64,000 nt of DNA from Bradyrhizobium sp. 195 (GTDB lineage Bacteria; Pseudomonadota; Alphaproteobacteria; Rhizobiales; Xanthobacteraceae), in assembly GCF_023101665.1 (NCBI RefSeq), contig NZ_CP082161.1, positions 1,240,001 through 1,304,000 of the forward strand. Reading direction: 5' to 3'. How positions within the stretch are numbered: the first letter of the stretch is position 1; every line of letters starts with the position of its first letter. The notes under the pieces are model-generated. The model was not told the origin of the DNA and did no database searches. It was given only the letters and a program-made list of their open reading frames with translations. This document shows positions 46,109 through 55,182 of the stretch, piece after piece. The position numbers and the translations under genes are program-made.

Positions 46109-46141
46109 TGCTCATTTGGCAACAGTCATATAGGAGCTACA

Positions 46142-46411
46142 ATGGCGCTCGCCACAGAACAATTGACCGAAATCGAACGCCTGCTTGCGGCAGCTAAGAC
46201 AGACACTAGCGTCGTTGCTGACCTAAGGCGCCGCTTTCCGCAGCTCACCTTGGTTCGATGTGATGCGTCGGATGTGACGCAGCAGCCATTCCGGCGTCTT
46301 CCGCAGTTTGACCTGCATCTAATTGATGGATCGGACCACTGCATGCAGATTACGGCCGATCAGGCGCGAGCGACTGGATTGGTGCTGGCTAGAAGGCATG
46401 TTGGGCGGTGA
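46142..46411 (+). CDS. nif-linked small protein (DUF6129-like)
   Basis: 89 aa. Starts LATEQLTEIERLLAAAKTDT and continues SVVADLRRRFPQLTLVRCDA then FRRLPQFDLHLIDGSDHCMQ. Small alpha/beta protein typical of unassigned nif-cluster genes; I associate it with DUF6129. Single cysteines at RCDA and DHCM. Its stop overlaps the next frame's GTG (GTGA). Role in nitrogenase assembly is only suggested by location. Confidence 0.7.
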   Translation: MALATEQLTEIERLLAAAKTDTSVVADLRRRFPQLTLVRCDASDVTQQPFRRLPQFDLHLIDGSDHCMQITADQARATGLVLARRHVGR

Positions 46412-46911
46412 TCGGCACTGGACCCGCAGAGAATCGCCTCGATGACGCGGAGGCGGTGAATGCAATTCCGCTCTCGGATCCTGATATCATTGTTGCCGAC
46501 TCTCTGCCGTCGAAGCGCTATTGTGTTCGCAGCGAATTTCCAGTCGGTCGACGACTGAGACGCTCGAACCAGCTTTCGCGGTCTATGTTGGCCGCAAGTA
46601 TAGCGTTGCGGTTCCAAGCGCACGATTGGGCTCCTGCTTGGCCTGAAGGCGCTCGGTATCGAGCGGAGCAAGAGGTAATCGCCTCCTCGTATTCGTTTCT
46701 CAAGCCGTCCATGCCGATCTCGCGGACGCACGGGCGGAGTTTGCCGACATCGACTGTTGGTCCGAAACGAGCTCACGGCAATGCCGAAGAACGTATGAGG
46801 CCTAACACACGGGCGATTATCGCCGCCAACCCGAACGGGCCACCCGGCACCAATGCAGGTGCGAAGTTCAAGTCGCGGCGCGGGGTCCACCCCAAAAGGG
46901 GACGAAACTGA
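46408..46911 (+). pseudogene. DegT/DnrJ/EryC1/StrS aminotransferase, N-terminal relic
   Basis: The frame from GTG 46408 has AIPLSDPDIIVADSLPSKRY. The neighbouring frame has AVEALLCSQRISSRSTTETL and EPAFAVYVGRKYSVAVPSAR. The first frame then regains EVIASSYSFLKPSMPISRTH and NAEERMRPNTRAIIAANPNG. Together these match the first 140 or so residues of a PLP-dependent DegT/StrS sugar aminotransferase. The catalytic lysine region lies further on and is absent. At least two frameshifts plus 3' truncation are present. Its coupling by GTGA to the preceding gene suggests it was once an operon member. Confidence 0.65.
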
Positions 46912-46967
46912 ACACGTCACAATCGAGCAGCCCACCGGTCTCTAAACCTGGCAAAAACGGGAACGAT

Positions 46968-47186
46968 ATGAATCCGCAGATCATCATTCACGTCCGCTTC
47001 GCCCCGAATGGCAGGGTGATCCAGATCAGCGAGCTCCCGGCGAGGCTCACGCCCGACCAATGGTTTGATGTTCTCAAGGCCCGAGCCGACTCTGCCTATC
47101 GCTCACTGCCCCGTGGTCGTGGCGTTTTTCGGCTGACCCGGGCCGCAGTTGATACCTTCAAGCAAGAAGCTGTGAGGCTGGCATGA
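46968..47186 (+). CDS. Small nif-region conserved protein
   Basis: 72 aa: NPQIIIHVRFAPNGRVIQIS, ELPARLTPDQWFDVLKARAD and PRGRGVFRLTRAAVDTFKQE. Compact alpha/beta protein with good codon structure. It does not match the NifT/FixU sequence I remember, so I give no symbol. It is followed by an overlapping start (ATGA) of another short frame, so it is probably operonic. Function unknown. Confidence 0.65.
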   Translation: MNPQIIIHVRFAPNGRVIQISELPARLTPDQWFDVLKARADSAYRSLPRGRGVFRLTRAAVDTFKQEAVRLA

Positions 47187-47335
47187 GCGAAGAGATCATC
47201 GATATCGTGGCTAGTCACGAGATTGAGGTGTTCGCAGGCTGTCCAGCCGATGCGGTCGAGCGGGTGGCGCCAGGGCGTACAGTCTGTCGCAGATCGAAGA
47301 CATCGGCGAGGGCCTGCCGGTTACAATTCTTGTGA
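47183..47335 (+). CDS. Short coupled frame after nif-region gene, probably truncated
   Basis: 50 codons starting at an ATG overlapping the previous stop: SEEIIDIVASHEIEVFAGCP then ADAVERVAPGRTVC. The acidic N-terminus looks protein-like. The end (RRSKTSARACRLQFL) does not, and a neighbouring frame continues SLSQIEDIGEGLPVTILVI, so a frameshift near 47290 is likely. Too short to assign a family. Confidence 0.4.
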   Translation: MSEEIIDIVASHEIEVFAGCPADAVERVAPGRTVCRRSKTSARACRLQFL

Positions 47336-47529
47336 TCCTGACTTTCGGCAATGACACGATTACGTCAATCGTTGCTGGCACGACGGAGTCTGGCTTAAGA
47401 TCGGTTACTGCGCGTTGTTCTCCCCGGATCGGTCATGATTCAGATATAACGGCACGGTGCGAACTTGGAGGTCGACTGGGTTTTTGCACGGTGCCCCGTA
47501 ATGGACCCGCGCTTAGATCGGTTGCACTC

Positions 47530-47744
47530 CACGCTGTAGTCGACAGTTGGGTCCGAGTGTCCGGGGGGGCCGTATAGTCGCGATCCGTCGGCTTTGCGAA
47601 ACACCCACGTGCCGGCGTCTCGTTCCTCCGATAACCGATCGACAGGCCTCGTCCGATTGATACTAAGACGGGCGTTTTGCGCACCGGCTTGTCCAGCCGC
47701 GCACTGCGGCTTTCGAGCGTCTTGTCCCTGATGCGCCTGACCAT
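47530..47744 (-). pseudogene. Tyrosine integrase/recombinase, N-terminal fragment
   Basis: The minus-strand frame MVRRIRDKTLESRSARL, then PVLVSIGRGLSIGYRRNETP, has the arm-binding N-terminus typical of phage/ICE integrases. The sequence then shifts frame to GVFRKADGSRLYGPPG. The catalytic domain with its R-H-R-Y residues is missing. It is a scar of an older mobile element beside the nif block. Confidence 0.55.
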
Positions 47745-48677
47745 CGCCGATGCCTCAGCTTCATTCCGAAAGTGTCCAGCCGGAGTCCAGTGGACAAAGA
47801 TGTATACGGACTCTGATACTGGCGGACGCCAGCGCACTCGAATCGTTGAGACGGCCGGCAACTTGAAGATCTCTATAATAGGGCGTCGTGTCCTTCTCTC
47901 AGCTGAGAAAGAACAAGCTTCGCTCAGAAGCATGCCTTGGCCGCGGGAGGAGCCCATGGGAGGGAGGCAAAAGCTCGCTAGCGTTTCTTTCCTGCGAGCC
48001 TTTAGCGCCGTCTGCTTTTCGAAAGCTGTACAAGCGGAAGATACCGCTCAGCATATGTTAGGTGAATTATCCCGTTCACGTCGCGATGCGCGAGAAACCG
48101 ACAAGTCTGAGTCGGCAGCTGAATTAGACGGTTGCGTCTTACACGGATACTTTCCCAAAATTACCCAGATGCTGAGTTCGGGCGCCGCGACCAATGCGAC
48201 CTCATCTGGTAATCACGATCGGGACAGGGCCGCGCCTCATAAGGTCGAAGCAGGACAGTTCCAGTCATCTCCAAAATGCTGAGCGAAAAACACCGCGTAT
48301 CCACGGACGACCGCTGGGATAAAGTTCTATCGCTCCGATCTCATCGGCAAAGGCTGCCGCAGAGCCGGAATGATCTCGTGGGATTGCTCATGCCCTGCAT
48401 CGGAAGAGAAAAGTGAAGCGGGTTATGGCATGAGCTACACCGACGCAGCCTTTAGTTTCTGGTGGACCCTCTGGAACAATAACTAAGAAGTCTTCGCCAG
48501 ATGGCTGGACGCCCGATGATCAGTTCGGCCTTTCGGTTGCAGGCGGCGAACACTCCGAGGACCATTCATTCTCGGATCCTATTATCTGTTCGAGGCGCAT
48601 CGAATGTTCTTGATGACCTGAAGCGAGCTCAAAGACATCTGACCGTCAAGAACATCTGCTTGTTGGACGCCTGCTCA
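47745..48677. other. 930 bp gene-poor stretch
   Basis: AT-richer than the average of the window. Short frames (for example 48274-48414 and 48430-48486) are open but match nothing I know. No terminator or repeat was identified. Confidence 0.3.
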
Positions 48678-48841
48678 TGCGAAATGCAAGGAAATACGCC
48701 TATAGCCGCCTCTTCCCAATCGTACCGGCTTTCACGGAAACCGGAGTTCTTGCCCTTGAGGGGCAGCGCCGCGTGCTCGAATGCATGATCGACGAGCGCG
48801 CCGATATACGCCGGCAGCAACACGGGCAAAGCTCTAACTGA
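48678..48841 (+). pseudogene. Dihydrodipicolinate synthase-family (DapA-like) N-terminal fragment
   Basis: 54 codons: KYAYSRLFPIVPAFTETGVL then ALEGQRRVLECMIDERADI. This is the opening beta strand and first helix of the DHDPS/NAL aldolase fold, where homologues continue with GADG- and the TGE motif. Here the frame runs out after eight unrelated residues. The Schiff-base lysine region is absent, so it is a remnant only. Confidence 0.55.
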
Positions 48842-49660
48842 CGCGGGCGTCGGCGGCGTCGAGGAGCCAAAAAGACGATCGGAATATCGGCTGAGTGAGG
48901 ACGGGTACCCCAACTGGCGACGTCGCTCCGGCTCAGCACCTCTATTAACTTCCTGGAAGAGTGCGGCACCTGTGAAGTCATGGACGACATCTCGTGCGAA
49001 CCGTCGACATACGTCGACTGCAACGGCAGTTGCGATCTTATTCGAAGTTCAAAGCGCAGGAGATGTAAATCGCGATATTCGGTGAGAGGATGGCAATGTA
49101 TGCCGCCAGCAGCATTTCAAGAGACATTCCGAACCATGCCAACTCTGGCGCCGTGCAGCTCGGCGGTCTGCTCTGCAGACCGAGAAGGAGGCGCATGGGC
49201 CGAGAAGCGCTTGTGCGTGCCGCTCTGTTGAGCTCTCTTTCCTTCTCGTCCACGGAGCGTTCTCTCCCGTTTCTGAGGTTCAAATGACGCGTTCTAATGC
49301 TTCTCCTTTCAAACTGCGGGAGCATCCAGAGATATCAGTCGGCGAATCCTTGACTTACCAAAACCGGAATTGGGCCCCCTATCTCCCTCCTGTGCAAACC
49401 ACACGGAGACCAAGCCGACTTGGAGGCAAGCGAAAGTTGGGTTGTCGGCAGATCAGAGCCCGACATTTGCGCGGTACCGGCATTCATAATGAGGATCCGC
49501 GGCATCGGCGACCTCGGGGCAACGCTATTCGACGGAAAGGCGCCGAAAATGATCAACTCGCAGCTGTCGTGTTCGCATAGACGCGGTGACCCGTGGGGTT
49601 TTCGCGGCCCTCAGCGGCCACGCCTGCCGGGTAAAGGTAATGCCAAACCCATCGAAATCT
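48842..49660. other. 820 bp without a supported gene
   Basis: No recognisable protein on either strand. The last 40 bases precede the stop codon of the acyl-CoA synthetase relic on the minus strand. No terminator hairpin was found after that stop. Confidence 0.3.
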
Positions 49661-51191
49661 TCAGTCGCCGTCGCTGTGCTGGCTTGATCGTGTAAGCCCC
49701 TTCTGCGCGAAATGCTGGATCTTGCCCAACGCCGTTCGTGGCAATTCTTCCGTGAAAATAATCTCGCGCGGTACCTTAAAGCGGGCGAGCTGCGAGCCTG
49801 CATGCGCCATTAGCGCTTCCGCATCAAGCCGAACCCCCGGCCGCCTGATCACATAAGCGATCGGCACCTCATCCCAGCGCGGATCGGGTCGACCGACAAC
49901 GGCGCAGTCTGCGACATCGGGATGCTCCATAAGCGCGCGCTCTACTTCCGCCGGGTAGATATTTTCTCCACCGGAAATTATGAGGTTCCTTTTGCGATCA
50001 TGAACCCAAAAGTATCCATCGGCGTCGCGGCGGCCGATGTCACCGGTGAGATACCAGCCGTTGTGCAAAGGCTCGCGCGTTGCTTGTTGAGCGCCCCAAT
50101 ACCCGCTGAAGACATTAGGGCCCCGTACGGCGATCTCGCCCGGGCTGCCTGCCTGCAACTTGTTGCCGGTATCATCGAGAATAGCCGCTTCGCAGCATAG
50201 GCCGGGCAAGCCGCTCGAGCCCTTACGCGTAAGATCGCCGCCGAGCCTCGTATACACAGCAATAGGGCAGGTCTCGGTCGAACCGTAAACCTGCAGCACC
50301 TGGCACCCCACGCGCGACAAAGCGTTCGATAAGGTGCTGCGGGACCATCGTTGAACCGGTGCAAATTGCCTTCAGTGAGGAGAGGTCCGTCATCCGCCAC
50401 TGAGGACGGTCGGTTAGGACTTGCATCGTGGCAGGCACCAACGCTGCCAGCGTAGGTCTGTCGCGTTCGATCGCAGCAAGCGTCGCCTCGGGCGTAAATC
50501 GCGTGTGAATGGTGACGGTCGCGCCGTGATGCAACGCCGGCGTGGTCTGGATATTCAGGCCACCAACGTGAAACAGCGGCAAGACTGTCAGGACATGATC
50601 GGTCGAGCCGAGGTTATGCATGTGCTGACTCATAATTCCATTCCACAGCAACGCTTCTTGACGCAGCACAGCGCCTTTCGGCCGCCCTGTGGTACCCGAA
50701 GTATAGACAATCAGAAGCGGGCAAGACACCGTGTGCTGATTGCGATCGTCGCCTCGGCCCTGGTCTACCAGGCAGTCCCACTTACTTCCGCCGAGAGGCG
50801 AAAAGTCCAACCCGGCAACAAAGGTATCGGGCAATTGCCCCGCCAGAGCTGATAGCAGCTCATCAAAGGCCTGTTCTAGAACTAGCACTTTGGGACGGGC
50901 GTCGGAGAGGATAAACAACTGTTCCGTGACCGTAAGCCGCCAATTTAATGGAACGAGCATTGCGCCGAGTCGCGCGCAGGCATAGAGCAGGGCCAGGTAG
51001 TCGGGCCGGTTGAGGCCAAGGATCGCGACGCGATCGCCTCTCTCGATGCCGAGCTGGTGTTTTAGAGCACGAGCGATTTGCTCGATCCTTCGAGTGAAGG
51101 CGGCGTAGCTTAGGGTGCCCCCGTCGAAGTGGATCGCGGGTTTGTCAGGAGTAAACGACGCGTTACGCTCAATCAGTGTGCAAAGATCCAC
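49661..51191 (-). pseudogene. AMP-dependent acyl-CoA synthetase, one frameshift
   Basis: ANL-superfamily ligase activating an acid to its CoA ester. The first 300 residues (from ATG 51191) include the P-loop LLIVYTSGTTGRPKGAVLRQ, the DHVLTVLPLFHVGGL block and AICTGSTMVPQHLIERFVAR. A single extra base near 50300 moves the rest to another frame: QVLQVYGSTETCPIAVYTR, GWYLTGDIGRRDADGYFWVH, SGGENIYPAEVERALMEHPD and the catalytic lysine in PRTALGKIQHF. Everything but this one base looks functional, so a sequencing error is possible. Substrate is unknown. Divergence from malonyl- or acetyl-specific enzymes cannot be judged by eye. Confidence 0.85.
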
Positions 51192-52408
51192 CTTTGTCCC
51201 CTTTTCGCTCAGGTTCGCTACGTATTTGCAAAACTGCTTAAACCCCTGACCTCCTGAGTCGTTTCGGAAGCTCTCGATCGCGATCAGATCGCATCGGATG
51301 GCCTTCAGGCACGCGAGCAGTCAAGCGATTTCAGTCGGAAGCATACGGTCTTGACGACGTCATCAGCCCGGGCTCGATGTAAATCTCTTAAAGCGGAGGC
51401 GCTTCGTCACGGGCTCCGTCCGACAGCGCTGGCGTGCATCTGCGCGTAGTGATAAGCGCACCATGACGTTATCTTCTTCAGGTTTCCGACTTACAGGTTC
51501 ACCGCACATATAGGGAGATCTGGAATCTTCATCTTTGAAGCCGACTATGGCTCGGCAGTGACCTTCAGTGTGGTCGACCAACAGAACGTTCTTGGCACCG
51601 TCGGGTGATCGTGCTGCCCCGAAATGCGAAGCAATCTTTCGCGATTGTCGCGCCAGTCATGCCGACCGACATTAGCCGCCTAACCCGATTGGAACCATCG
51701 GAGGTCGGATCGACCGTCGTGCATTTCCGAGATGATGGCGCCGTGCGAGCTCCAATCGGGCTGAGCGAACAGAACCAAAAACTCTTGGTTCAACTGATCT
51801 CCACGGGTGTCCCGACCCGCGGAGGAACTCGGTTTCCAATCTGCAATAGGGGGAGCCGCACAGCGCGGTAGGGGTGACGTTGTCCTCTGAATTGACCAGC
51901 TCTCCAGCGATGTGGATCAGAGAAGGTATATGGTGCCGGCCGTAGATTGTTGAGCCCATCAGGACCACGCGCAAGCCGCACTGTCACGATGATCGAGGTA
52001 AGACGGTGCGGTGCGCTTCTGACATGCTCGAACATTCGCAATCCTTATCTCGACCAGCCCGAGACTGATGTACCTTGAGATCGTACAATTTAACCTTACG
52101 TGCGATTCAAGCCCTTTGGTGTTGTCGCTGGATCAAATTCTTCCGAGGCTCACCGCGCAACGCCGATAGGAAAAGTGGAAGAGCTCGCGGTGCCAGACTT
52201 AATTAGTCGCCGCAACCGAGAAATACACAGTACCACGTCTTCCGCACTCGACCTCACGCCATAGCGTGCCTTTGTCCGGCCAACGCAATTCACGAGATGC
52301 ACCCCAGCTGCGGCGCCTGCCCTGAAGAACGAGCCGCGCGAATGCGCGAGCGCGCCGCCGTACGGCGGCAAATGGCGATGGCAGATATCGCGTCGCGCAG
52401 CAATCGTC
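51192..52408. other. 1.2 kb without a supported gene; holds repeat copy A
   Basis: Frames here are short and not protein-like. At 52078-52111 lies the first copy of a dispersed repeat (see separate entry). No promoter for the leftward synthetase gene was assigned. Confidence 0.3.
52078..52111 (+). repeat. Dispersed 30-bp repeat, copy A
   Basis: AGATCGTACAA, seven variable bases, then TTACGTGCGATTCAAG. Both blocks are identical in copy C at 59301-59334, and a weaker copy B lies at 54471. All are in gene-free DNA in the same orientation. Role unknown. Confidence 0.6.
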
Positions 52409-52828
52409 GCAGCGTCTGGTAGAGCCATTGCTATAGCCGCCCACGCGGTCCAACTAACGAAATGTAGAGCTGCTCATAGTGGGGTATGCGCGCCTTGCCG
52501 TCACGGCGAGGCCGTCGAGTCTTGCGGTACGCGACGCGGTAAAATCGCCGTCGGAAACGCCGCCGGTGAGGACGTCGACCAAATCGAAGCCGAGCCCGGC
52601 GGCAAGGGGTTTGGCATGATCGAAGAGCGCAGCTCCGGCGCTTCCCTTCTCAAAGGGAGCGCTCCTGCTCCCGTCGCTTCGAAAGCGGGGCTGCTGCGTC
52701 TGTGACCTGGCAACCGCGGTAAGCGCCTCGACGTGTGGCAGAGGCAACTCGCGGTTTGCGCCTGCAATCTCTTCGCGCTCGTAGGCTTCGATGTTGGTGT
52801 TAAAAATGTCGTACATCGGCCATGTCAA
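52409..52828 (-). pseudogene. M20-family metallopeptidase, C-terminal relic
   Basis: The minus-strand frame gives QQPRFRSDGSRSAPFEKGSA, GAALFDHAKPLAAGLGFDLV and DVLTGGVSDGDFTASRTA, then shifts to DGKARIPHYEQLYISLVG. This matches the end of carboxypeptidase-G2-like M20 peptidases, where a GGGSDGN metal-site motif and an AH-HxEQLY segment occur. Here GGVSDGD is altered. The metal-binding N-terminal domain is absent. The first 40 residues before the match (YDIFNTNIEAYERE) are of unclear origin. Overlaps the trpD stop by four bases. Confidence 0.6.
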
Positions 52829-53838
52829 GCATTGGAGATCGCGATCAGGTGTTTCAATCGCGCGGCTGCCGCACCGCTATTAAGGGATTCGTGCCCAAGG
52901 GCGACGCCGTCCTTCAAGCTGCTTGCGTGGCCGGCCACGATCATTGCCGCGGCGGCGTTGAGAAGAGCAACATCGCGGTACGGACTTGGCATGCCGTCGA
53001 GCACGCTTTGCAGCGCGATTGCATTGGCATCGGCGTTGCCGCCCCTCAGCGCCTCGTTGTGGCAGCGGGCGAGGCCCGCTTCTTCGGGGGTGACTTCGAA
53101 GGTGCGGATCGCATCTCTCTCTAGCGCGGCAACAAACGTCGGCCCGGTGAGGGTGATCTCATCGAGTCCATCTGAGCCATGCACCACCCACACCGACTCA
53201 GCACCAAGGTTCTTTAACACCTGCGCCAAAGGCTGCACCCATTGCCGCGAAAACACTCCGACGATCTGCCGCTTGACTCCGGCCGGATTTGCGAGCGGGC
53301 CGACTAGATTGAAGATCGTGCGGGTCCCAAGTGCCGCTCGGATTCGGGCAACGTGGTGCATAGCCGGATGACGGATGGGCGCAAGCATGAAGCCGATGCC
53401 AGCTTCGTGCACACAACGAGCAACGCCTACAGGCGGGAGGTCGACCTTCACGCCGAGGCGGGCCAAGACGTCAGCAGCGCCTGATAGTGAGGACACGGCG
53501 CGGTTGCCATGCTTGGCCACAGGAACGCCGGCCCCGGCGACAATGAATGAGGCGCATGTCGACACGTTGACTGAGCCCGAAGCGTCACCGCCCGTACCAA
53601 CGATGTCGACGGGATCGGGGGGCGCACTGACCCGGAGCATTTTGCTCCTCATGGCTGAGGCTGCGCCGGTGACTTCTTCTACGGTTTCGCCACGTACCCG
53701 CATCCCCATTAATAATCCTCCGATCTGGGAGGATGTCGCCTGGCCCGACATCATGATTTCAAAGGCTGTTGCGGTCTCCTCGCGGGTCAGCGTGGCACCT
53801 GTAGCAACTTTGCTAATGATCGATTTAAGGGCGTTCAT
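52825..53838 (-). CDS. trpD: Anthranilate phosphoribosyltransferase
   Basis: 337 aa TrpD, which transfers phosphoribose from PRPP to anthranilate in tryptophan synthesis. The PRPP-binding loop [14 protein letters not shown] and the anthranilate-site region [20 protein letters not shown] are intact. The [20 protein letters not shown] and [10 protein letters not shown] blocks also match. ATG 53838 begins [11 protein letters not shown]; a longer frame adds nine residues that are not family-like. No trpC, trpG or trpE lies nearby, so this is an isolated island copy, probably in addition to a chromosomal trpD. Intact. Confidence 0.93.
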   Translation of the reverse strand: MNALKSIISKVATGATLTREETATAFEIMMSGQATSSQIGGLLMGMRVRGETVEEVTGAASAMRSKMLRVSAPPDPVDIVGTGGDASGSVNVSTCASFIVAGAGVPVAKHGNRAVSSLSGAADVLARLGVKVDLPPVGVARCVHEAGIGFMLAPIRHPAMHHVARIRAALGTRTIFNLVGPLANPAGVKRQIVGVFSRQWVQPLAQVLKNLGAESVWVVHGSDGLDEITLTGPTFVAALERDAIRTFEVTPEEAGLARCHNEALRGGNADANAIALQSVLDGMPSPYRDVALLNAAAAMIVAGHASSLKDGVALGHESLNSGAAAARLKHLIAISNA

Positions 53839-55182
53839 TGCTCTACACGTGCTTAGTCGTTCCAATTGGCCAGTCGCGCGTGCGAGCGCGACCTCAATCT
53901 GTTAGTCGATCCCATCTTCCATGTTGTCGATACCCACGCTGTTCTTTGCTGATATATGATCGGACAAACGTTGCGGTTTTGTGGGATCGAGCCGAACTCG
54001 ACGGTTGCAGGACGACGTCGATGCCACACACGACTACTCGCCGTTGATGCTCCCAGCTGGCGCTGGCGCATAGCTCGAGATCCTGACCAAATACACTGCA
54101 TGTTGCTCCTGATATGGCATTATGTCGCGCCGTCTCGATCACAAATGGTGCACCTCCTCTTTGAGATACTTGACCTTCGAGCGTGTTGCGCAACTTGCGC
54201 GCGTCTCGGCCGGCATCATCGGCGCTCGTTACCGGCAGCGTCTGTGGGCTTAGTGGATGTTTGCACTGATCCTAAGGCACTCGTTATCGATACTTGAGCG
54301 CCCCATGACATCATTCTCACTCTTTTTCATTCTCTGCGTGCAACAGCGAGGGGTCATTCGAAACGGGCATTAGTGGGGTCATGCATCTCGGCAACCGGTC
54401 CGGCTCGGACTGCGTATGCGTTGTCGACGCATGCGCGGTATCAGCTCGAACGTCAGTCGGCTCTGCAACCTACAACCTGACGCTACGTAAGAATCAAGCT
54501 ATCAATGGCGTTCACCTGCAAAGGAGCAAGTGCTCTTTGCTCGAGATCAGATCAGACGATTGGATGGCAAGACGGTGGGTGGTTCCATAGTCGAGCATGG
54601 CGGGACAACTTCTTCTGCACCCAGCCCGTCGTGGAATCGTTTACTGCGATCGGTATGATGGCTTGCATGTCTCCTCCCAAGGATTGTTATCGTCGGTGAT
54701 GAATGGACCAACAATCCATCAGTAGGGCGCATCTTAGATCTAGTGTGACTGACGCGTCCGTGGTGGATCAGAGTCAGCAGGGCAACCCGCGCTGCATCAA
54801 TCGCGAACTCCAGATGTCGATGGCTTCGACCAGCAGGAGCCTCGCAATTACACCACGCAATGCTAAAAGTGTAACGAGCAGATCATCTCGAGTGTTACGC
54901 ACTTTGCGCAGTCCCCACGCGAGGTTCGATGCGCGGCCAATCAGGCCTATGCGACCCAGCTGCACCTGCTTCGACGCAACGCCGTTGTCCTGATCGACAA
55001 CGTGGTCACCGAATTCAACGCACCACCCGGGTTAATCTATTTGACCAAGGTCGCGAATTCGAGTTCTGCCCCCGGAATGTGGGCGACACCAATCCGGCTC
55101 ATGCCGGGGACAGGACGATCCGTCGATTTGGACTCCAGTTAGAGAGTAGAATCCACTGACACGGACGTTCGACTCCTGCCGG
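53839..55182. other. 1.3 kb without a supported gene; holds repeat copy B
   Basis: No conserved protein found. A frame near 54890-55040 (LRNASQSPREVRCAANQ, RRNAVVLIDNVVTEFNAPPG) looks protein-like but I cannot place it. Repeat copy B is at 54471-54499. No promoter or terminator was assigned for the carboxylase genes ending at 55183. Confidence 0.3.
54471..54499 (+). repeat. Dispersed 30-bp repeat, copy B (diverged)
   Basis: TACAACCTGACGCTACGT followed by AAGAATCAAG. It matches copy C (TACAACGTGACGTTACGT then GCGATTCAAG) with about five differences in 28. Same orientation as the other copies, in gene-free DNA. Confidence 0.5.

Noticed and set aside
46968..47186. Calling this gene nifT/fixU
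   Set aside because: The sequence does not match the NifT/FixU family as I know it, despite the similar size and nif location.
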